DNA from: Fimbriimonadaceae bacterium | Lineage (GTDB): Bacteria; Armatimonadota; Fimbriimonadia; Fimbriimonadales; Fimbriimonadaceae | Reading direction: 5' to 3' | DNA: 6,868 nt | Assembly (NCBI GenBank): GCA_025451715.1 | Contig: JANWJY010000184.1 | Coordinates: 1 to 6,868, forward strand | Shown here: positions 1 to 6,393 of the stretch, in pieces | Position numbering within the stretch: position 1 is the first letter of the stretch | How the letters are laid out: each line of letters starts with the position of its first letter | Program-made: the position numbers and the translations under genes | The notes under the pieces: model-generated | The model's database searches: none | What the model saw: only the letters and a program-made list of their open reading frames with translations | What the model was told of the DNA's origin: nothing

Positions 1-1
1 C

Positions 2-1528
2 CTCGGAGAGCTCAAGACGAAGGTCGAAACCCCTGACTTCCGCGACATCCTCGCCGCCCTCGGCATCGATGTCCCTCCCACCTTCGATGCGACCAACATC
101 GGACAGTTCAAGAAATCACTGTCAGAGGCTGTCGTCGACAAGGTGCTGCCGGTACCGGTCAAGGCTGTATTTGCCAGGATCGTGCGCGCGCTTGGCGACC
201 TAGATACAGTGGCCAACAAGGACGGACATCCGGTTTCGGCCCCTCCGTTCCGAGTGGTTCCGATCGGACGGCTGCCGCTCGACGAACTTGGAGAGCCGGG
301 GCCGGTCGGCCCTCCTATCCGGGTCGATGCCAAGACCACACTGGCTGAGGAGACTAGCTCTCACCAAAGTGGGCCGGTAATCAATGCTGCCAAGATAACT
401 CCGACCGTCGTTCCGATCGTGCATGCAACCGCACGACTCGGTGGCCTCTTCAACACCACAGCTTCCAAAGTGAGCGACCCGATGGGCCGCTTCGATAGGA
501 ATGTGGTCGAGTCGCTCAACGTGAGCAGCCTGTTGGTCGACCGGCCCAGGCCGATCGATCTCGGCGGACTTGCAGAGAGTCTCCAGGGTCGGCGGATCCT
601 GCAGAAGGCGCCCTCGCGCACGATCATTGATCCGATGGCCGGGACGACTGAAGTTCCGATTGGGCAGACAGACGTGCGCTCGCCGTCGATAAAGTCCCTG
701 GTTGCAGACCAGGCGGCTTCGACGCTGAAGAATGCCCTCGCCCAAAGCGTGCTGAACCCTGGAAACCCGGCGGTCGTGCCGGCTCCAACGGCTGGGCCTG
801 TTGCTCCCGACAGACCTCGCCCGACAGCGATCGAGCACGGCGGCGTAAAGGCGCCGAAAGACACGTCGACTGACGCGGTGGCACTGAACAAGGCAAAGCG
901 AAGCGACGAGAAGGCGACAGCAAAGGAGAGGTCTCTCGAAGTCAAAGCCGGCGCGGACGAACAAGAGAAGGGCGATGCCAACACCCTGGCCATTGAGAAG
1001 GACGACAGTGTCCAACTCGGAAAGCCCGAACGCACGCTCGACGTTTCCTCAGTGAAGGATGCGAAGACGGCCAAAGGCGAAATCACGGTACAGCAGTATC
1101 ACGAGGCGAAGGCCAAGGTGATCGAGCAGATCCAAGAGATCGCGGCGACGCGTGGAAACGGCAAAGTCACGATCAGGCTCAACCCTGACGACCTCGGCAC
1201 GATCACTCTTGCTGTGAGGTCCTTCGGCGACAACGTCGAAGCGAAGGTCACGGCGAGCAACGACAACGTCAGACAGACCCTTCACACGCACCGCGCCGAC
1301 CTCGTCCACAGCGTCGAGAGCCGTGGGCTGAGCATGAACAGCTTCACGGTCGGCAGCGAGTCCAACGCCGATGCCCAACAGCAAGGCAATGGAAAGCAGC
1401 AGGGACAGGACATGAGACAAGAGTTCGCGAGGAGCCACAACTTGTGGGGCACTCGCCACGACCAGGCGCCAGCGCCGCGACCGATGTTCCATCGGATGCG
1501 GTACGCGGGAGTCGACACGTTCGCATAG
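2..1528 (+). CDS. fliK: Flagellar hook-length control protein FliK (5' end outside window)
   Basis: FliK is the exported molecular ruler that sets hook length and triggers the export apparatus to switch from hook to filament substrates. The reading frame is open from base 2 to the TAG at 1526-1528, giving 508 visible residues. A GTG at 143 is an internal codon, not a needed start, because coding-like sequence continues to the window edge. The only conserved part is the C-terminal Flg_hook domain, about residues 362-451. It carries the signature LNPDDLG at 393-399, followed by the strand and helix pattern ending in a GLSMNSFTV strand. The central region (about 250-360) is a Lys/Glu/Asp/Ala-rich, low-complexity linker after a Pro-rich stretch, as expected for a ruler. 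The tail after 451 is Gln-rich. Divergence of the N-terminal part is normal for the family. It lies directly upstream of flgD. Family identity rests on the C-terminal motif and the operon position. Confidence 0.88.
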   Translation, partial: LGELKTKVETPDFRDILAALGIDVPPTFDATNIGQFKKSLSEAVVDKVLPVPVKAVFARIVRALGDLDTVANKDGHPVSAPPFRVVPIGRLPLDELGEPGPVGPPIRVDAKTTLAEETSSHQSGPVINAAKITPTVVPIVHATARLGGLFNTTASKVSDPMGRFDRNVVESLNVSSLLVDRPRPIDLGGLAESLQGRRILQKAPSRTIIDPMAGTTEVPIGQTDVRSPSIKSLVADQAASTLKNALAQSVLNPGNPAVVPAPTAGPVAPDRPRPTAIEHGGVKAPKDTSTDAVALNKAKRSDEKATAKERSLEVKAGADEQEKGDANTLAIEKDDSVQLGKPERTLDVSSVKDAKTAKGEITVQQYHEAKAKVIEQIQEIAATRGNGKVTIRLNPDDLGTITLAVRSFGDNVEAKVTASNDNVRQTLHTHRADLVHSVESRGLSMNSFTVGSESNADAQQQGNGKQQGQDMRQEFARSHNLWGTRHDQAPAPRPMFHRMRYAGVDTFA

Positions 1529-1531
1529 GAG
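1527..1531 (+). promoter_or_regulatory. Ribosome binding site of flgD
   Basis: AGGAG overlaps the fliK stop codon (TAG 1526-1528) and lies 6 bases before the flgD ATG at 1538. This supports that start and suggests translational coupling between fliK and flgD. Confidence 0.8.
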
Positions 1532-1537
1532 AAAAAG

Positions 1538-2182
1538 ATGAACCCAGTCACACCAGTTGACGGATTCGAGTACTTCGGGGCCACGCCAGCGAAGAAAAAG
1601 GACGATCTCGACATGGAGACGTTTATGCGGCTCCTCGTCGTGCAGCTCGTGAACCAGAACCCGCTCGAACCGATGAATGACCGCGACTTCTTCGCACAGA
1701 TGGCGCAGCTCGGCCAGGTCGAGGGCCTTGACAACCTCAAGTCCTCACAGGACATGGCACAGGCCACGGGCTTCATCGGTAAGACGGTCACGGCACTTCG
1801 GCCGACTACCAGCGGTGGTACGTTCAATGACCCGCTCGTCTACGGCGTCGTCACCGGCGTCGTCGTCCGGAACGGAACACAGATGCTCGTTCTTCGGGAA
1901 GCGAACGGCGGTGCGGTTGAAATCGGGCTGGGAGCGATCCAATCGGTCCAGTACGAGAACAACATGCAGTCTTCGCTCGACGCGTCGCAGGCGGTCACCC
2001 TGATCGGCAAGCACGTAAAAGCGCTCAATGTCGAACAAGACGCGGCGAACCCGGACGACGACTTCATCGAAGGCACCGTCGAGCGCATCAACTTCCAGAA
2101 CGCCCCGAACATCGTCGGCATTCGCACGGCGGCGGGGGAACTGAAGTACGTGATGCTCGGCGCAGTCGCAGAGGTGAACTAG
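1538..2182 (+). CDS. flgD: Flagellar hook assembly (hook cap) protein FlgD
   Basis: FlgD forms the cap at the tip of the growing hook and helps FlgE subunits assemble; it is exported and later lost. The N-terminal FlgD domain is unmistakable: residues 29-46 read FMRLLVVQLVNQNPLEPM, followed by the FxAQMAQ block at 52-57. The protein is 214 residues, within the family range. After the N-terminal domain, the sequence holds two similar units, about 76-138 and 152-213. Each opens with IGKxVxAL (80-87, 156-163) and closes with LGA[IV]xxV (131-137, 207-213). These resemble a small Tudor/SH3-like beta barrel in tandem, with no obvious Ig-like insertion of the kind seen in proteobacterial FlgD. The ATG start is fixed by the AGGAG 6 bases upstream. 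The gene is 9 bases after fliK and 3 bases before the next gene. The family call is firm; the duplicated-domain reading is mine. Confidence 0.95.
   Translation: MNPVTPVDGFEYFGATPAKKKDDLDMETFMRLLVVQLVNQNPLEPMNDRDFFAQMAQLGQVEGLDNLKSSQDMAQATGFIGKTVTALRPTTSGGTFNDPLVYGVVTGVVVRNGTQMLVLREANGGAVEIGLGAIQSVQYENNMQSSLDASQAVTLIGKHVKALNVEQDAANPDDDFIEGTVERINFQNAPNIVGIRTAAGELKYVMLGAVAEVN
1763..2176 (+). repeat. Two-copy protein-level repeat in the C-terminal half of FlgD
   Basis: Codons 76-138 (bases 1763-1951) and 152-213 (bases 1991-2176) encode two units that align without large gaps. The starts IGKTVTAL and IGKHVKAL match at 6 of 8 positions. Both units then have a G-V strand (VVTGVVV and IEGTVERI), a [VI]xxR strand, and the closing LGAI / LGAV followed by xxV. 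The DNA is not obviously repeated, so any duplication is old. Seen by eye only. Confidence 0.5.
2171..2176 (+). promoter_or_regulatory. Ribosome binding site of the TIGR02530-type gene
   Basis: GAGGTG inside the last codons of flgD lies 9 bases before the ATG at 2186. This supports that start and coupling to flgD translation. Confidence 0.65.
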
Positions 2183-2185
2183 AAC

Positions 2186-2554
2186 ATGAGCTCGCCAATC
2201 GTGAACAACGCGATAAGCCAGCTGCTCGGAACGCGGACGCAGCCTTCGACCCAGTCGAAGCCAATTGGAAAGCGTACGGACTTCCAAGCGATCCTCACGG
2301 ACCGACTGAAGTTGAGTGGACACGCGCAGACAAGGCTCGAGAGCAGGGAGATCCAGCTCGACGGCGAAGCGTGGGAGCGAGTGATGCAGGGCGTCGAGAA
2401 GGCGGCGGCGAAAGGGGCCAAGGAGTCCCTCGTCATGGTCGACGACGTCGCGCTGATAGTCAGCGTGAAGAATCGAACGGTTATCACGGCAGTGGAGCAA
2501 TCCAAGCTGAAGGACAACGTGTTCACGAACATCGATAGCGCGGTCATCGTGTGA
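2186..2554 (+). CDS. Flagellar operon protein, TIGR02530 family
   Basis: This is a 122-residue protein of the conserved but poorly understood flagellar operon family TIGR02530. The family is found between flgD and flgE in many Firmicutes and other non-proteobacterial flagellates. Its exact role in hook assembly is not established. Family hallmarks are visible: a HAQTRLESREIQL block at 46-58, a helix ending in KGAKESL (76-82), the core IVSVKNRTVITAVEQ (91-105), and the C-terminal NVFTNIDSAVIV (111-122), which is the most diagnostic part. The first 40 residues are polar, probably disordered, and not conserved. There is no signal peptide or membrane segment, as expected for a cytoplasmic or type III-exported protein. 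The start is the ATG 3 bases after flgD, with GAGGTG upstream. Its place in the hook cluster supports a hook-related job. Confidence 0.88.
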   Translation: MSSPIVNNAISQLLGTRTQPSTQSKPIGKRTDFQAILTDRLKLSGHAQTRLESREIQLDGEAWERVMQGVEKAAAKGAKESLVMVDDVALIVSVKNRTVITAVEQSKLKDNVFTNIDSAVIV

Positions 2555-2575
2555 CCGCGACGACTTGACAAGGAC

Positions 2576-2672
2576 GGAAGGCAATACAGGTGGACCCGTG
2601 CCGTTGGCGCGGGAGCCCAGGCAAGGCCAGAACGGCCGAGCCGGCCTTCCACAGACTAGAAAACTGAGGAAG
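2576..2672 (+). promoter_or_regulatory. Candidate structured RNA leader (switch-like) of flgE
   Basis: The 129 bases between the TIGR02530 gene and flgE hold no ORF but are rich in complementary segments. GGAAGGC (2576-2582) pairs perfectly with GCCTTCC (2644-2650), closing a 75-base domain. Inside it, CCCGTGCC (2595-2602) pairs with GGCGCGGG (2606-2613) over 8 pairs, one of them G-U, with a 3-base loop. GGCC (2625-2628) pairs with GGCC (2634-2637) around AGAAC. The 3' strand also has two rival partners: AAGGCC (2623-2628) with GGCCTT (2643-2648), and CTTCC (2646-2650) with the Shine-Dalgarno GGAAG (2668-2672). That makes an anti-SD / anti-anti-SD arrangement. It could be a riboswitch, a protein-binding leader or an mRNA processing site. 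I recognise no known family, and GC-rich DNA makes some pairings by chance. Confidence 0.4.
2666..2672 (+). promoter_or_regulatory. Ribosome binding site of flgE
   Basis: GAGGAAG lies 11 bases before the ATG at 2684, a slightly long spacing. Its GGAAG (2668-2672) is exactly complementary to CTTCC at 2646-2650, so it can be hidden by the upstream leader. Confidence 0.7.
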
Positions 2673-2683
2673 TAAGAACAACA

Positions 2684-3937
2684 ATGCTACAAGCAATGCT
2701 CGCTGGCGTCGCCAGCATCAAAGCGCAACAGACGCGCATGAACGTCATCGGCAACAATCTTGCCAACGTCAACACGACCGCATATAAGAGCACGCGAATC
2801 ACGTTCCAGGACATGATCGCGCAGACGATCCGCGGCGCTTCGCGTCCGAGCGGCGCGCTCGGCGGCACGAACCCGATCCAGTACGGCCTCGGCGTGCTCG
2901 TCGCCGGCACGGACGTCAACAACGAGCAAGGCTCGCTGAACTCGACGAACCGGCCGACCGACCTCGCGATCCAGGGCAGCGGGTTCCTGATGGTCTCGAA
3001 CGCAGCGGGGATATCGTACACGCGAGACGGCGCTTTCGACCTCGACGCGACGGGCGACATCGTCCACCGCGCCACCGGTCAACGCCTTCTGGGCTGGACG
3101 GCCGACCAGGCTACCGGCACGGTCGATACGAACCTCCCCATCACACCGACCTCATACTTGAGGGTTCCGATCGGTGCTCGCACAGCGGTCCAGACCACGA
3201 CGGACGTCGACTGGGCAGGAAACCTCGACTCGCGAGTGTTCGCCGCTCCAGGTACCAGCGCGACTTCGTCGGTCGTGCGCGTGTTCGACTCGCTCGGCAC
3301 GGAGCACGAGCTCACAATGACCTTGACTGAGTCCGCCACGCCCAACCAATGGGACTGGGCGGTCACAGGTGCCAACGGAACGACCGTCACGGGAAGCGGC
3401 ACGCTCGTGTTCGACCCGACGAACGGCACACTGAGCTCCGGATCACCGGGCGCCATCTCGGTGACGCCTCCGCCTGCGAGCGGGATTCCGGCATTCCCGA
3501 TCGACCTCGACTTCAGCGCGCTCTCACAGCTCGCGTCGGAGATGCAGGTTCAGGCGTCGAACCAGAACGGGTTCGCCCCCGGTTCGCTCAGCGCGTTCTC
3601 GATCGGTGCGGACGGAATGATCACCGGCCTCTACACGAACGGCCTCACACGGCCGCTCGGCATGATCGGCATGGCGATCTTCCCGAACGCGAACGGTCTC
3701 GAGCGCGTCGGCAGCAACCTGTGGCGGAACACCGACAACTCGGGAATCCCCGCAGTCGGCGCGCCGCGCACGGGCGGTCGAGGCGTTCTCAGCTCGGGCT
3801 TCCTCGAGCAGTCGAACGTCGACATCGGTGCCGAGTTCACGGATCTCATCATCACCCAGCGTGGCTTCCAGGCCAACACCAAGGTCGTCACAACGGTCGA
3901 TGAGATGCTCCAAGACCTCATCAACATGAAGCGCTAA
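2684..3937 (+). CDS. flgE: Flagellar hook protein FlgE
   Basis: FlgE is exported through the flagellar type III apparatus and polymerises under the FlgD cap into the hook, the universal joint between basal body and filament. The 417-residue protein is a normal length. The N-terminal rod/hook signature NVIGNNLANVNTTAYKSTR is at 20-38. The FlgE/F/G core around RPTDLAIQGSGFLMV is at 90-104. A variable Thr/Ser/Gly-rich surface domain lies at about 165-275. The hook-specific block QNGFAPGSLSAFSI follows at 294-307, continuing to GLERVGSNLW (338-347). The C-terminal coiled-coil motif is GVLSSGFLEQSNVDIGAEF (367-385) plus QRGFQANTK (392-400). The order of these blocks and the length separate FlgE from the shorter FlgF and FlgG, though a FlgF/G-like paralogue cannot be wholly excluded. 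It is the last gene before a strong terminator and has its own structured leader. Confidence 0.93.
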   Translation: MLQAMLAGVASIKAQQTRMNVIGNNLANVNTTAYKSTRITFQDMIAQTIRGASRPSGALGGTNPIQYGLGVLVAGTDVNNEQGSLNSTNRPTDLAIQGSGFLMVSNAAGISYTRDGAFDLDATGDIVHRATGQRLLGWTADQATGTVDTNLPITPTSYLRVPIGARTAVQTTTDVDWAGNLDSRVFAAPGTSATSSVVRVFDSLGTEHELTMTLTESATPNQWDWAVTGANGTTVTGSGTLVFDPTNGTLSSGSPGAISVTPPPASGIPAFPIDLDFSALSQLASEMQVQASNQNGFAPGSLSAFSIGADGMITGLYTNGLTRPLGMIGMAIFPNANGLERVGSNLWRNTDNSGIPAVGAPRTGGRGVLSSGFLEQSNVDIGAEFTDLIITQRGFQANTKVVTTVDEMLQDLINMKR

Positions 3938-3961
3938 ACGCTCTCACTCCCATCCCTAGCT

Positions 3962-4002
3962 CAGGGCGGCTCCTCTAGTACCAGGGGGCCGCCCTGCTTT
4001 TT
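3962..4002 (+). terminator. Intrinsic terminator after flgE
   Basis: CAGGGCGGC (3962-3970) pairs perfectly with GCCGCCCTG (3988-3996), and a C plus five T residues (3998-4002) follow. The 17-base loop can pair further (CCT with AGG). It starts 24 bases after the flgE stop and marks the end of the hook transcript. The rest of the 94-base gap shows nothing else except the short region before ridA. Confidence 0.92.
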
Positions 4003-4018
4003 GTCAGAAGTGTCGCGG

Positions 4019-4024
4019 TAACCT
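4019..4024 (+). promoter_or_regulatory. Possible -10 element for a leaderless ridA transcript
   Basis: TAACCT fits the loose -10 pattern TAnnnT and ends 7 bases before the ridA ATG at 4032. Transcription would therefore begin at or next to the start codon. There is no Shine-Dalgarno between 4003 and 4031, which fits leaderless translation. No good -35 lies at 16-18 bases; TTGTCA at 4001-4006 is only 12 bases away. The call is weak. Confidence 0.3.
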
Positions 4025-4031
4025 CATCGCG

Positions 4032-4412
4032 ATGCAACGCAAGGTCCACTCGACTGATGACGCGCCCGGCGCGATCGGTCCCTATTCACAAGCTGTCACA
4101 GCAGAAGGAAAGTTCATGTTCCTTTCCGGACAAGTGCCTCTCCGGCCAGACGGCACCCTCGTTTCCGGTCCAATCGAAGATCAAGCAGAACAGGTCATGA
4201 GGAACCTTGAGGCGGTGCTCACCAGTGCGGGTCTGACATTTGCAAATGTGGTCAAGACGACGATCCTTCTCAGCTCGATGGACCACTTTGCAAAGGTCAA
4301 CGAGGTCTACGGGTCCCGCTTTCCCGAGGCGCCGCCTGCGCGCGCGACGTACGCGGTTGCCGGATTGCCGAAAGGCGCAGACATTGAAATCGAGATGGTC
4401 GCGGTGTATTGA
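4032..4412 (+). CDS. ridA: RidA family 2-iminobutanoate/2-iminopropanoate deaminase
   Basis: RidA (YjgF/YER057c/UK114 family) is a trimeric cytoplasmic enzyme. It hydrolyses reactive enamine/imine intermediates released by PLP enzymes, protecting targets from damage. At 126 residues it has the standard length. Family motifs are clear: GPYSQAV (16-22), LSGQVPLRPDG (31-41), QVMRNLEAVL (54-63), VVKTTILL (73-80), and the C-terminal PPARATYAVAGLP (101-113) followed by IEIEMVAVY. The catalytic-type Arg is R104, Glu is E119, and the pocket Tyr is Y18, matching the E. coli RidA positions by alignment. The ATG at 4032 gives the normal N-terminus, although no Shine-Dalgarno precedes it. The stop TGA overlaps the next ATG by one base. 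Its place at the head of an unusual dehydrogenase/reductase block suggests it may clear an imine made by, or harmful to, that pathway; this is inference. Confidence 0.94.
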   Translation: MQRKVHSTDDAPGAIGPYSQAVTAEGKFMFLSGQVPLRPDGTLVSGPIEDQAEQVMRNLEAVLTSAGLTFANVVKTTILLSSMDHFAKVNEVYGSRFPEAPPARATYAVAGLPKGADIEIEMVAVY

Positions 4413-5317
4413 TGAGGCGAGTCGTCTCCGTCTCGCTCGGATCGTCCAAGCGCGACAAGAAGCACGTCGCGACGATCCTTGGCGAAGAGTTCACCATTGA
4501 GCGACTTGGCACGGACGGTGACCTCGAAGCCTTTCGTCGCAAGTTCGAAGAGCTGGACGGCAAGGTCGACGCGCTCGGAGTTGGCGGCGCGGACATCTAC
4601 GTCGTCGTCGGTGAGAAGAGGTACGCGTTTCGACAGATCATCGACTTGGTCAAAGGCGTCAAGGTGACCCCAGTCGTCGACGGGGGCGGATTGAAGCACA
4701 CCCTCGAACGAGAGACGATCAAGATTCTCACGGAAGTCATCGACTGGCCAAGACAGCGCGTGCTCCTCGTCAGCGCTGTCGACCGGTACGGAATGGCGCA
4801 GGCGCTCGACGAAGCCTGCCCGAACGTCGTGTACGGCGACCTGCTGTTCGGACTCGGTCTCCCGGTCCCGCTAAGGAGCTATAGAGCCGTCAAGCTCATT
4901 GGTGGCATCCTCCTCCCCATCGTTACCAAGCTCCCTTTCAAGTGGTTCTATCCAACGGGAGCGAAGCAAGAGCAGAGAACACCTAAGCACAAGAAGTGGT
5001 TCGACTGGGCCACGGTCGTGTGCGGCGACTGGCACTACATTCGCCGCTACGCTCCAGATAATTTGAAAGACAAGACCATCATCACCCAAACCTTGCGAAC
5101 CGCTGACCTCGACTGGCTGAGGACCACGGGCGCGAAACAGGCGATCACCACCACGCCTGTCATGGGGGGCGAGACCTTTGCCACCAACGTCATGGAGGGC
5201 GTGATCGTCACTCTTGCGAAGAAGCGCCCTGAACAGATGACCGAACAGGACTATCTCGACGCCCTGAAGAACCTCGGTTGGGTCCCTAACGTAATCAACC
5301 TGCAGGAGACTCGGTAG
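4412..5317 (+). CDS. Conserved protein of the family often named 'quinate 5-dehydrogenase', function uncertain
   Basis: This is a 301-residue protein that I recognise as the family often auto-labelled quinate 5-dehydrogenase in Firmicutes and related genomes. The label is weakly founded here. I see no GxGxxG Rossmann loop and none of the shikimate/quinate dehydrogenase active-site motifs. Blocks that look conserved are VSVSLGSSKRD (5-15), GVGGADIYV (56-64), VVDGGGLKHTLER (88-100), VDRYGMAQAL (123-132), YGDLLFGLGLPVPL (141-154), FKWFYPTGAKQE (176-187), GDWHYIRRYAPDNL (205-218), TTTP (246-249) and FATNVMEGV (256-264). A hydrophobic patch, about 161-178, could touch a membrane. ATG 4412 overlaps the ridA TGA (TGATG), implying coupling; a TTG sits just before it at 4409. 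The reductase follows after 10 bases. The pair probably works together, but the reaction is unknown. Confidence 0.75.
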   Translation: MRRVVSVSLGSSKRDKKHVATILGEEFTIERLGTDGDLEAFRRKFEELDGKVDALGVGGADIYVVVGEKRYAFRQIIDLVKGVKVTPVVDGGGLKHTLERETIKILTEVIDWPRQRVLLVSAVDRYGMAQALDEACPNVVYGDLLFGLGLPVPLRSYRAVKLIGGILLPIVTKLPFKWFYPTGAKQEQRTPKHKKWFDWATVVCGDWHYIRRYAPDNLKDKTIITQTLRTADLDWLRTTGAKQAITTTPVMGGETFATNVMEGVIVTLAKKRPEQMTEQDYLDALKNLGWVPNVINLQETR

Positions 5318-5327
5318 ACTCAAAGCC

Positions 5328-6392
5328 TTGACCCGGTTCGCCTTCGTCATCCACCCCATCCACCCAAAGGACATCGCGCGCAAATACCCTATCGCGAAGT
5401 TCTTTCCCGAGCCGTTGATCGAGACCCTCCTCTCGAAGAAAAGCCCCGAGAAGGTCAGCGACATCAAAGGCGTGCACTCAATCACCGGTGCAAAGACCGA
5501 GGGCATCTTCATTGGCCTCCCGCTCACGCCGATGATGATGATCGACAAGATGCCGCTCGAGTTCGTCTACGACCGACTCGAACAGTGCGCACAAATCGCT
5601 GAGCAGGAGGGCTGTGAGATCATCGGACTCGGTGCGTTCACGGCCGTGGTCGGCGACGGAGGCGTGACCCTCGACAAGAGGACAGACATCGCCGTCACAA
5701 CAGGGAACAGCTATACCGTCACGACCGCAATCGAAGGCGCACTTAGGGCTGCGTCCATGATCGAAATCGACGTAAAGGGTGCGACGCTTGGCGTCGTCGG
5801 CGCAACGGGTTCGATCGGCAAGACATGCGCGAAGGTCATGGCACCGCAGTTCGCGAACACTGTCCTCGTCGGACGCGACCTCCCTCGGACTGAGGCGATC
5901 GCTCGAGAGCTCCCGAACACGATAGCCACGACCGACTTCACAAAGCTCCGCGACGCCGACGTCGTCCTCACCGTCACCTCCGCAGACACCGCGGTCATCT
6001 TTCCTGAGCACCTTATGAGCGGTTCCGTCATCTGCGACGTCTCCCGTCCGCGCGACGTGTCGATCAGGGTCGCACAGGACCGTCCGGACGTTCTTGTCAT
6101 CGAGGGCGGCGTGGTCGAGGTCCCTGGGCCGGTCGACTTCGGATTTGACTTTGGATTTCCGTCGAGGACCGCTTACGCGTGCATGTCCGAGACCATGATG
6201 CTAGCGCTCGAAGAGAGAAAGGAGAGTTTCACGCTGGGCAAGGACGTCAGCGTCGAACAGGTCGAGCAGATGGCGCGACTCGCTACAAAGCACGGGTTCA
6301 AGCTCGCGGGTTTTCGTTCGTTCGAGAAAGCCGTGACCGAAGAAACGATACAAAGGGTCAGGGCCGCCCGCAAAGCGCTGACGGCGGTCTAA
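5328..6392 (+). CDS. COG5322-type reductase, acyl-ACP/acyl-thioester reductase-like
   Basis: This 354-residue protein resembles cyanobacterial long-chain acyl-[acyl-carrier-protein] reductase (AAR, about 341 residues), which turns acyl-ACP into fatty aldehyde with NADPH. Visible matches to AAR as I recall it are LGAFTAVV (101-108; GGFTS in AAR), TTGNSYT (124-130), a Rossmann loop GVVGATGSIG (155-164), GGVVE (260-264), and AYACMSETMML (282-292), where C285 aligns with the AAR catalytic cysteine. The C-terminal helix ends in KHGFKLA. The first 75 residues differ from AAR. Databases may also call such proteins shikimate dehydrogenase or predicted amino acid dehydrogenase. The TTG at 5328 is the only plausible start: an in-frame TAA lies at 5292-5294 and there is no ATG or GTG between. 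The nearest AGGAG (5304-5308) is 19 bases away. The substrate is unproven and may be another acyl thioester. Confidence 0.8.
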   Translation: MTRFAFVIHPIHPKDIARKYPIAKFFPEPLIETLLSKKSPEKVSDIKGVHSITGAKTEGIFIGLPLTPMMMIDKMPLEFVYDRLEQCAQIAEQEGCEIIGLGAFTAVVGDGGVTLDKRTDIAVTTGNSYTVTTAIEGALRAASMIEIDVKGATLGVVGATGSIGKTCAKVMAPQFANTVLVGRDLPRTEAIARELPNTIATTDFTKLRDADVVLTVTSADTAVIFPEHLMSGSVICDVSRPRDVSIRVAQDRPDVLVIEGGVVEVPGPVDFGFDFGFPSRTAYACMSETMMLALEERKESFTLGKDVSVEQVEQMARLATKHGFKLAGFRSFEKAVTEETIQRVRAARKALTAV

Positions 6393-6393
6393 A

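Noticed and set aside
143..145. GTG at 143 as the start of fliK
   Set aside because: The same frame stays open with coding-like sequence to base 2 and there is no ribosome binding site before 143, so the gene most likely starts outside the window.
200..1086. Long minus-strand open frames opposite fliK
   Set aside because: They have Arg/Ser/Cys-rich, low-quality compositions without motifs, and arise as shadows of the GC-rich plus-strand gene.
2604..2620. Sigma-54 promoter, from TTGGCGCG resembling the -24 element
   Set aside because: The -12 position should hold GC 10 bases after the GG, but the sequence there is CA, so the element is incomplete.
1745..2652. Long minus-strand open frames opposite flgD and the TIGR02530 gene
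   Set aside because: The opposite strand encodes proteins with clear family motifs; the antisense frames are Arg-, Leu- and Val-rich shadows with no recognisable domain.
2576..2653. tRNA-like features: a 7-bp closing stem, about 75 bases long, followed by ACA
   Set aside because: There is no T-loop sequence (TTCGA) on either strand, no proper D arm or 7-base anticodon loop, and no following CCA, so it is not a tRNA.
2570..2655. Cyclic-di-GMP-I (GEMM) riboswitch before flgE
   Set aside because: The defining conserved segments (GCAAAC with a GNRA-capped stem, and GACGCAAAGC) are absent. Only the general idea of a structured flagellar leader fits.
3349..3903. Plus-strand open frame of 184 codons within flgE
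   Set aside because: It is an out-of-frame, Arg/His-rich translation of flgE, with no motif and no ribosome binding site.
4001..4006. TTGTCA as a -35 box for ridA
   Set aside because: It is only 12 bases from TAACCT, too short for a normal sigma-70 promoter, and it overlaps the terminator T-run.
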